Shown: positions 56,625-64,000 of the stretch, in pieces | Position numbering within the stretch: the first letter of the stretch is position 1 | Layout: each line of letters begins with the position of its first letter | From: Perilla frutescens | Lineage: Eukaryota > Streptophyta > Magnoliopsida > Lamiales > Lamiaceae | DNA length: 64,000 bases | Reading direction: 5' to 3' | Assembly (NCBI GenBank): GCA_026008535.1 | Contig: BRKX01000003.1 | Span: forward strand, 23,612,001 to 23,676,000 | Position numbers and translations under genes: made by a program | The notes under the pieces: generated by a model | Database searches by the model: none | Seen by the model: the letters and a program-made list of their open reading frames with translations, nothing else | What the model was told of the DNA's origin: nothing

Positions 56625-59600
56625 TCACGAAGCAATGACGGGAGTCACCAGATTGACCCCGTCAAAAGTAGATGTCTCCATTCTGGCAAAATACGGCTTG
56701 AGCAATTGCCCATTGACCTTCAAAAGCTGGTGAGTGCTAAGACTTCGAATCTCCACTGCTCCGTGAGGACTGACACTCACAACTTCGTAAGGTCCCGTCC
56801 AACGGGACTTCAATTTACCCGGCATGATTCGAAGACGAGCATTAAAGAGCAGTACCTTCTGTCCAATTTCAAAAGTCTTCCTTCGAATATACTTATCATG
56901 CAGAAACTTGGTACGCTCCTTATATGTGCTAGCATTGTCATAAGCTTCTAATCGAATCTCTTCGAGCTCTTGTAATTGAAGCTTCCTTTCACGGCCCATC
57001 ACATCTTGATCAAAACAACACTGCTTGACAGCCCAGAATGCTTTGTGTTCTAACTCCACAGGTAGATGGCATTGCTTCCCAAAAATCAATCGGTATGGAG
57101 ACATCCCGATAGGCGATTTGTAAGCTGTGCGGTATGCCCATACCGCATCATCCAGACGCAAACTCCAATCTTTGCGATTCGGGTGTACTGTCTTCTCAAG
57201 AATGCTCTTTATCTCACGATTAGATACTTCTGCCTGTCCATTGGATTGGGGATGGTAGGCTGTGGCAACTCGGTGATGAACTCCATATTTCTTGAACAGG
57301 GCCTCCAAAGTACGGTTACAAAAGTGTGTGCCCTGATCGCTAATGATAGCATGTGGAACACCAAACCGATGAAAGATATTGGTTTTGAGGAACCTTGAAA
57401 CTGCCTTAGAATCATTAGACTGAGTAGCCTTAACATTGATCCACTTGGAGACATAATCGACGGCCAACAGAATGTAGGAGTTTCCGAATGAACTGGAGAA
57501 GGGACCCATGAAGTCCATGCCCCACACATCAAAAATCTCACACACCAAAATAGGAACTTGAGGCATTTCATTCCGAGAAGAGATATTGCCAGTGCATTGG
57601 CATCGATCACAATTCTTACAGAAGAAATAAGCATCCTTAAAAATAGTTTCCCAATAGAAACCACAATCAAGAACCTTACGAGCTGTCCTCTTTGGTCCAA
57701 AGTGGCCACCACAAGCATGAGCATGGCAAAATGTCAGAATGGACTGGATCTCGTCGTCGGGAATGCACCGCCTAATTACTTGATCAGCACAAGTTTTCCA
57801 TAAGTAGGGGTCGTCACATATGAAATATTTTGCTTGGCTCTTTAATTTATTCTTCTTTGCTGTCTCAGTCCCTCTTGGAAACATCCCAGTAGTTAAATAA
57901 TTAACCAAATCAGCATACCAAGGAATCACACCGGTAACTGTCAATAAAAGCTCATCAGGGAAATCATCCGGTATGGGCATACCATCGGATTCTGTCAGCA
58001 GCCTGCTTAAATGATCAGCAACATTATTTTCGGCTCCCTTTTTATCCTTGATCTCCAAGTCGAATTCTTGTAATAGAAGCACCCACCGTATGAGATGAGG
58101 CTTGGATTCCTTTTTGGAGAGCAAATACTTCAAAGCAGCATGGTCAGAATACACCACGACTTTCGATCCAACAAGGTAAGAACGAAATTTTTCACAAGCA
58201 AAAACCACAGCAAGCAGCTCCTTCTCCGTTGTCGTGTAATTGCATTGGGTGGGATTAAGAGTCTTCGATGCATAATATATCACATGGCTATTTTTCCCAC
58301 TCTTTTGCCCGAGTACCGCTCCGACAGCAAAGTCGCTGGCATCGCACATGATCTCGAAAGGTAGCCCCCATTTCGGTGGTTGAATGATGGGAGCTGAAGT
58401 CAACTTACTTTTCAAAAGATCGAAAGCCTCCTTACACTTGTCATCGAAGATAAATGGAGCATCCTTCTGCAGCAATTTTGTCATAGGCTGCGCAATCTTC
58501 GAAAAATCTTGAATAAATCACCTGTAGAAACCCGCATGACCCAAAAAGGCACGGATTTCTTTCTCATTAGATGGGTAAGGCAACTTCACAATCAAATCAA
58601 CTTTCGCCTTATCCACTTCTATACCCTTCTCGGAAATTACATGCCCGAGCATAATGCCTTGCTTCACCATAAAGTGATATTTTTCAAAATTCAGCACCAA
58701 ATCTGTTTCAACACACCTCTGCAGGACCTTGTCTAGATTAGCCAAACACTGATCAAAGGAGTCTCCATGTACTGTAAAATCGTCCATAAAGATCTCGATA
58801 CAGCTTTCAATCAAGTCAGAGAAAATACTCATCATACACCGTTGGAAGGTGCCAGGAGCATTGCATAAACCAAATGGCATTTTCCGACAGGCGAATGTTC
58901 CAAACGGGCATGTGAAAGTTGTCTTTTCTTGATCTTCTTGGGCTACAAAAATTTGGAAGTAGCCTGAGTAACCATCCAGGAAGCAAAAGAAAGATTTTCC
59001 CGCCAATCGTTCGAGCATCTCATCAATGAACGGCAAGGGAAAATGGTCCTTGCGTGTAGCATCATTCAGCTTCCGAAAATCTATGCACATGCGCCAACCT
59101 GTTTGAAGCCTCATGGGAATCAACTCATTGTTCTCGTTCTTGACCAACTGGAAACCAGACTTCTTCGGTACCACATGCACTGGACTGACCCAAACGCTGT
59201 CAGAAATTGGATAGATAATCCCTAACTAGAGCAGTTTAAGGATTTCTTTAAGCACCACTTCTTTCATGACAGGATTCAATTTCCTTTGTGGATCTCTAGA
59301 TGGCTTGCAATCCGGCTCAAGAAATATCCGGTGCATGCAGATATCAGGACTGATCCCTTTTATATCAGCTAAGGTCCAGCCAATTGCTCCCTTATGCCTT
59401 TTCAGAAGCTCAACCAACCTTCCTTCTTGCTCAGTGCTTAGATCCTTGCTGATGATGACAGACAACGTGTCTTTCTCTCCCAGAAAGACGTATTTAAGAT
59501 GCTCTGGAAGCACCTTCAATTCCAGCACGGGAGCTTTCACAACAGATGGAAAAATCGGTTCCGAGTTGATCGGTATGGGCATACTGCTTGAAAGATGTCG

Positions 59601-60785
59601 ATCGGGAAACTCACTGGTGGCATACAACTGCATGATGATATCTCGAATCTCCTCATCGTCTCCTGTTATAACAGCAGTATCAGACATTCCACCAAATAAT
59701 ACCTGTTCCAGCTTGTCTTCCCTGAAATGATTCTCAACAAAATCGTCAACTAACTGATCAACAATATCAATCATATATAAAGCTTCAGGATCCTCAACAT
59801 GCTTCATAGCTTCAAAAATATTAAATGTGACAATATCTCCATCAAATTCAAAGCTAAGCATGCCTTTATCAACATCAATTTTAGTTCTAGCCATTTTCAT
59901 GAATGGTCTTCCTAAAAGAATCATAGACCTATGTGCAGAGAAGGCATCACCCATGTCAACTATATAAAAATCCACAGGGAAAATCAATTCATTAAGTTTG
60001 ACTAGAACATCTTCAATCACACCTTGAGGATATGCATTAGACCTATCAGCTAACTGAATGATAACACGAGTGTCTTTCATAGGGCCTAACTGCAGTTCCT
60101 TGTACATAGACAGAGGCATAACATTTATAGATGCGCCTAAATCTAGCATGACTCTCTCAACCTTCTTATTACCAATAATGCAAGGAATAGTAAACATACC
60201 GGGATCCCTACATTTTTGTGGTAATTTTCTTTGAATAACAGCAGAAACATTCTCACCAACTTTTATCCTCGCATCTTTCCCATACCTCATCTTTTTAGCA
60301 CACAGTTCTTTCAAGAATTTTGCGTACCTGGGAACTTGCTTAATAGCATCAATTAGAGGCAAATTGATTTCTACCTTCTTGAACAGCTCGAGAATCTCCT
60401 TTTCATCATCCTCTTTCTTGTTTCGGATCAACCTGGAAGGAAAAGGAGCTGCAGTTAGCAATTGAGAATTAGAAATTTTTGGTTCAACACTTACCTTAGG
60501 TGAAAGAGGCTCGGCAGATTGTTTTTCTCCTTTTTTGGATTCTTCGTTCGGCACTTTCGTGCGCTCTTCCGGCTCCCTTTCTGTCTTTTTAGCCTTCAGC
60601 TCGGCTAATTCCTTCCCACTTCGCAAAGTGACAACGCTAACATTCCCTTTTGGGTTCATTTCAGCCTGGGATGGAAGTTTGCCTTGATTTGACTGTAGCT
60701 TGTTCACTTGAGTGGCGAGTTGGGTGATTTGAGTGCCCATACTCCCCAAGGCAGCTTGTGTCTCCTGCTGGAATGCTTTTTGATT
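56625..60785 (-). pseudogene. pol: Element 3 protease, RT, RNaseH and integrase
   Basis: Continues in the same frame as gag. Protease: MLDLGASINVMPLSMYKEL (catalytic Asp, about 60140-60180) and GRPFMKMARTKID. RT: DFRKLNDATRKDHFPLPFIDEM, FLDGYSGYFQI and catalytic FMDDF at 58776-58790. RNaseH: IMCDASDFAVGAVLGQ, YSDHAALKYL. Integrase: CHAHACGGHFGPKRT...CKNCDRCQ finger, WGMDFMGPF (D), IISDQGTHFCN (D), NGQAEVSNREIK (E), so all three catalytic residues are visible, then KSRWTGPYEVVSV. Stops: TAG 59226 and TGA 58518; no frameshift. Natural end near 56625. Confidence 0.93.
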
Positions 60786-62066
60786 CTATGCTAGACTGTT
60801 CACGAGTGCACTGCTCTGCTCCAAACACTTCATGATGTCATTCATGCTCGGTGAAGCACCATCAGTATGGGCATACTGACCACCCTGTGGTTGCCTCTGA
60901 GGCAAAACTCCTGGCATCTTCTGATTCGGCTGCTTCCAACCGAAGTTTGGATGGTCCCTCCAGCCTGGGTTGTATGTGTTTGAGTATGGATCATACTTTC
61001 TCCGTCTAAGGGCATCTTGCTGTGCATCTCCGGATCCATAACATGCCTGTTCGGTTGATGAGTCTTGCAATGTAGGACAAGAATCAGTATAATGCCCATT
61101 TTCTGAACACACGCCACAACGGACGTTTTGCGTCTGTGCTACAGCTAGACCTCAAACCAGAGAAGTCAGAGCATCGATCTTCTCATTAACACTGGAGCTG
61201 TCTGCTCGCTCAATTCCTTTCATAGGTCGGTATCGGTCATCGTCTTCATCCTCATATTGCTGACCTCCAGAAACCATGTCGATGATAAGCTGCTTCGCCT
61301 CTGCTAGAGTCTTATTAGTCAGTGATCCTCCGCTAGCAGCATCGACTATTTTCCTGTCAAAGGTAGACATACCACGGTAAAAATAGTTAGTGAGCAATTG
61401 ATATTCAGAGAACCCGTGGTCTGGACATTTACGGCACAATTACTGGAATCTCTCCGAGTAATCAGCCAAACTCTCATTTTGCTTCTGCTTTATGCTGCTA
61501 ATCGCCATTCTCAAATTTGCAGCTCTGGACTCCGGGAAGAACTTGCGCAGAAATTGTCCTTCCAACTCATTCCAAGTGGTAATCGAACCAGATGGAAGAT
61601 CAAATAGCCAATCTCTAGCCCTGCCTTGCAAAGTATGAGAAAAAGTTAGTAGCCTCAAATTATCATCAGAAAAACCTTGAGGGCGAAGAGTCGAGCAGAC
61701 TAGATCAAATTCAGCTAAGTGCTTGTGTGCACTTTCTCCAGGCAGATCGCTGAACTTAGGCAAAACCTGGATGAAACCAGGTCGTATCTCAGAATTATTT
61801 GCAATTGTAGACAGCACGATGCAAATGGGTCGATTGTTTCTGTGGCGACCCAACTCCCTGATTGGAGGTTCAGGCTCAGGTACATTCTCGAGAGCTCAAT
61901 TCCCGTTGTTAGCCATGTCTTCCTTGAACAAATGATGAAGATCAAATGTTCCCAGATCAGATGTGGAAACTCCTTTAGATTCTCTTACAAACTTTCTCGA
62001 TCGTCGTAAAGTCCTTTCCGGTTCTGGATTGAATTCTAAACTTCCTTTTTGTGAGGATCGAGTCAT
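60786..62066 (-). pseudogene. gag: Element 3 gag
   Basis: ATG at 62066 (MTRSSQKGSLEFNPEPERTLRR), about 75 bases from the PBS. Core: PGFIQVLPKFSDLPGESAHKHLAEF, GRARDWLFDLPSGSITTWNELEGQFLRKFFP; later CGVCSENGHYTDSCPTLQ (zinc-knuckle-like) and YNPGWRDHPNFGWKQP. Stops in the same frame: TGA 61896, TAA 61440, TGA 61152 and TAG 60786. Register is unbroken, so the damage is substitutions only. Confidence 0.9.
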
Positions 62067-62142
62067 GCACTGGAAAAAACAAAACAAAATAAAAAGAAAT
62101 GGCAAACTGAAAATATTAGAATAATTACTGCTTAAAAACCAG

Positions 62143-62160
62143 TCCCCGGCAACGGCGCCA
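62143..62160 (-). other. Element 3 primer-binding site, tRNA-Asp type
   Basis: Plus strand TCCCCGGCAACGGCGCCA, 18 bases equal to the tRNA-Asp 3' end, five bases from the LTR at 62166. Confidence 0.93.
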
Positions 62161-62165
62161 AAATT

Positions 62166-63527
62166 TGATGCGTCGTTTTTCACCAAAAATAATCCGACAC
62201 GCAGTCGGTATGCCCAAACTACCCAGAATAGTAGCAAGCAAGATCATCTCCCAAAGGACCGGTGAGAACTATTCGAACCTTCAGTTTGCAGTAACCAACT
62301 TTCTAGACGAATATCTTGATTATAATGTAAAAATCAAATTTAAAAGCAATTAAACAAATGAAGTTTTCTTAACAAATTAAAAAGGTATTCCGGCTTCCAA
62401 TTAACTCTACCCTAGCTTAATTATTCCGATCCTCGATGCAAAGATATTTCCAATTAATGCATGCAAACCAGTTATAGCCACCGAAGACACTTACTGACGT
62501 AGCCTAATTTCTCCTTAGCTTCTCGATAATTAGGAAGACACTTCACTAATTATTTCTCTAATCGACTGACAACCGTAAGAGACACTCTATAGATTTAATG
62601 AGCCGACAGCTTTATGCACTAGAGAAACCCAATTCAAAACCAATAGACTCTGACACAGGACTATCGAATTAAGACTGTTCTTCCTCCGATTCTGAAGAAT
62701 CGTTGTACCACTAATTAAATATAAACCACAATTATGGATGGCCGATTTAATTGGCTACTAATTAATTCCAATCTACTAAATATTTGCAACTACTTAGCAG
62801 AATCGAAACAATTAACAACTTTAAATGCAGAGAATCACAGATACATGCAATTAATTAAAGCAAAAAGAACATTTAGATTTCACAGAATAATTATACCAGG
62901 GATTCGTTAATCTTCACCGGAATAGAACGCGCTTAGCTTGAATTCATAATTGGATTTGCAATTCAGAAATTAATTGAAAAGAAGAAATATGAAAAGAAGA
63001 ATGAAAACTGGAATAAAATCGTGTACTGCAGGAAAAGAATTCGTTTCTAGCGTCCTTTTTTCTGTATCTGGCGATTAAAATTCTTGTACTGCAATGGATA
63101 CTGATATATGAGAGTCCTACTCTATCTAGAAGTCTTTTATCCAAATCCTTAACTAATTAATTAATAAAAGAAATCCAATCCTAATCCAACTAAGAAAATA
63201 ATAAAAATAAAGTCCAATAGTAATAAAAATAGCCCAATAATCGTCCATGGCCCACAGCTGGTGGATATCCACTATTTCCAGTCCAAATATTCGCCCAGTC
63301 CACCAGTCAGTATGCCCATACCGACTGTTTTCCAGACTCCTCAGCTTTCTTCAATCCAATTGTGTCCAAACCCTTCAAAACAATGTCATTATCTCCACTT
63401 CTATGTTAACCACCTGAAATAAACCACAAGACACAAATTCTTCCACAAAACTCGACCATGGGGTGAGTAACACTGCAAAAACATACCAAAAAGACCCAAA
63501 AATATATACGAAATAACAACCTAATCA
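62166..63527 (-). repeat. Element 3, 5' LTR
   Basis: 1362 bp, ends as in the 3' LTR. The inverted repeat lies at 63304-63327 with one arm mismatch. Confidence 0.96.
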
Positions 63528-64000
63528 CTCGTCCACCTTGACCAATACATCTTCAATGAGGCCTTCTGGATAAACATTGGACCGGTCAGCTAACTGAATG
63601 ACCACACGGGTCTCCTTCAGAGGTCCAATCCTCAATTCTTTGAACACCGACAGGGGCATTACATTGATTGATGCCCCCAAATCCAGCATGGCCTTTTCAA
63701 CTTTCTTGTTCCCTATGATGCAAGGAATCATGAACATCCCTGGATCATCACACTTCTTGGGTAGCTTCCTCTGTATTACAGCCGATACATTCTCCCCAAC
63801 TAGGAACCTCGCATCATCATTAAAGCGTACCTTTTTGGTGCAGAGTTCTTTTAGAAACCGGGCATACCGCGGTACTTGCTTGATTGCTTCGATCAGTGGA
63901 ATGTTGATTTCCACTTTGCTGAATACTTTTAGCTTCTCCCTGGTTTTCTCTTCTTTTCTATTTTGTGCCAATCTCCTTGGAAAGGGAGGTTTCCGTCTCT
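63528..64000 (-). CDS. pol: Element 2 gag-protease segment (open, runs off the window)
   Basis: Open frame from the right edge to the TSD of element 3: KVFSKVEINIPLIEAIKQVPRYARFLKEL, then CDDPGMFMIPCIIGNKKVEKAMLDLGASINVMP with the protease Asp, and LADRSNVYPEGLIEDVLVKVDE. It continues at 51883. It keeps the 40 bp that element 1 has lost and has a sense codon where element 1 has TAG 16147. Confidence 0.9.

Larger units (their letters stand above)
51884..63527 (-). mobile_element. Athila-type retrotransposon, element 3 (complete, second family)
   Basis: Two LTRs of equal length (1362 bp: 51884-53245 and 62166-63527), TSD CTCGT at 51879-51883 and 63528-63532, tRNA-Asp PBS and a PPT. Order on the minus strand: LTR, PBS, gag-protease-RT-RNaseH-integrase in one frame, third ORF, LTR. 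By eye about 20 LTR differences (near 1.5%), so it is younger than element 1 and, being nested, younger than element 2. It interrupts the protease region of element 2. Confidence 0.97.
34868..64000 (-). mobile_element. Athila-type retrotransposon, element 2 (same family as element 1), interrupted and truncated
   Basis: Collinear with element 1: truncated 3' LTR (34868-35859), third ORF, integrase, RT, protease and gag, leaving the window at the right edge. Two insertions split it: a decayed chromovirus at 40143-49224 in integrase and element 3 at 51884-63527 in protease. The left LTR lacks about its outer 585 bp compared with element 1, so this end was lost by deletion or at a junction. The 5' LTR is outside the window. 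Confidence 0.93.

Overview
This window is plant nuclear DNA made almost entirely of transposable elements, most of them nested inside one another. I see no intact host gene, rRNA, tRNA or CRISPR array. The element types (Ty3/gypsy Athila and chromovirus clades, a CACTA/En-Spm transposon, a Mutator-like element) and the spliced, AT-rich intergenic DNA point to a flowering plant, probably a eudicot, in repeat-rich (for example pericentromeric) chromatin. The species cannot be read from the sequence. Nearly every coding region lies on the minus strand and is broken by stops or frameshifts.

Layout. (A) 1-3094: the 5' end of a chromovirus-type gypsy element, running off the left edge (LTR 1102-3094, initiator-Met PBS, gag). 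(B) 3095-5192 and 19714-about 20340: a Mutator-like element (MULE) with a transposase pseudogene and a possible Ulp1-protease fragment. It is split by (C) 5198-19708, an Athila-type element ('element 1') with 1576-bp LTRs and TSD CGTAT; its integrase is interrupted by a solo LTR at 11063-13426 (TSD TGATC). (D) 20388 to about 34.8 kb: a CACTA element with a TnpA-like gene (21.0-24.1 kb) and a TNP2 transposase gene (28.7-32.3 kb), plus a small inverted-repeat element and coding-like fragments of unknown origin. (E) 34868-64000 and beyond: a second Athila element of the same family ('element 2'), left LTR truncated. It is interrupted in the integrase by a decayed chromovirus (40143-49224, TSD TGATC) and in the protease by (F) a complete Athila-type element of another family ('element 3', 51884-63527, two 1362-bp LTRs, TSD CTCGT).

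How the parts work together. The Athila elements carry gag-protease-RT-RNaseH-integrase, then a separate third ORF before the 3' LTR. That ORF has lysine-rich, nuclear-localisation-like stretches and no visible signal peptide or membrane segment. They prime from tRNA-Asp. The CACTA genes would supply TNP2 and TnpA-like proteins, and the MULE a DDE transposase. None looks functional as read.

Most notable: (1) elements 1 and 2 carry a related LTR at exactly the same integrase position with the same TSD, although element 1 has its own TSD at its own locus. This suggests that an element already carrying a foreign LTR retrotransposed. (2) Elements 1 and 2 are strewn with the hexamer RTGCCC/GGGCAY on both strands, in coding and non-coding DNA. 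Element 3 has a longer palindrome built on the same core (GTATG-SS-CATAC) with co-varying arms. This looks like a dispersed protein-binding site and recalls the motif arrays bound by VANC anti-silencing proteins of VANDAL transposons. The third ORF is a candidate binder; that link is inference.
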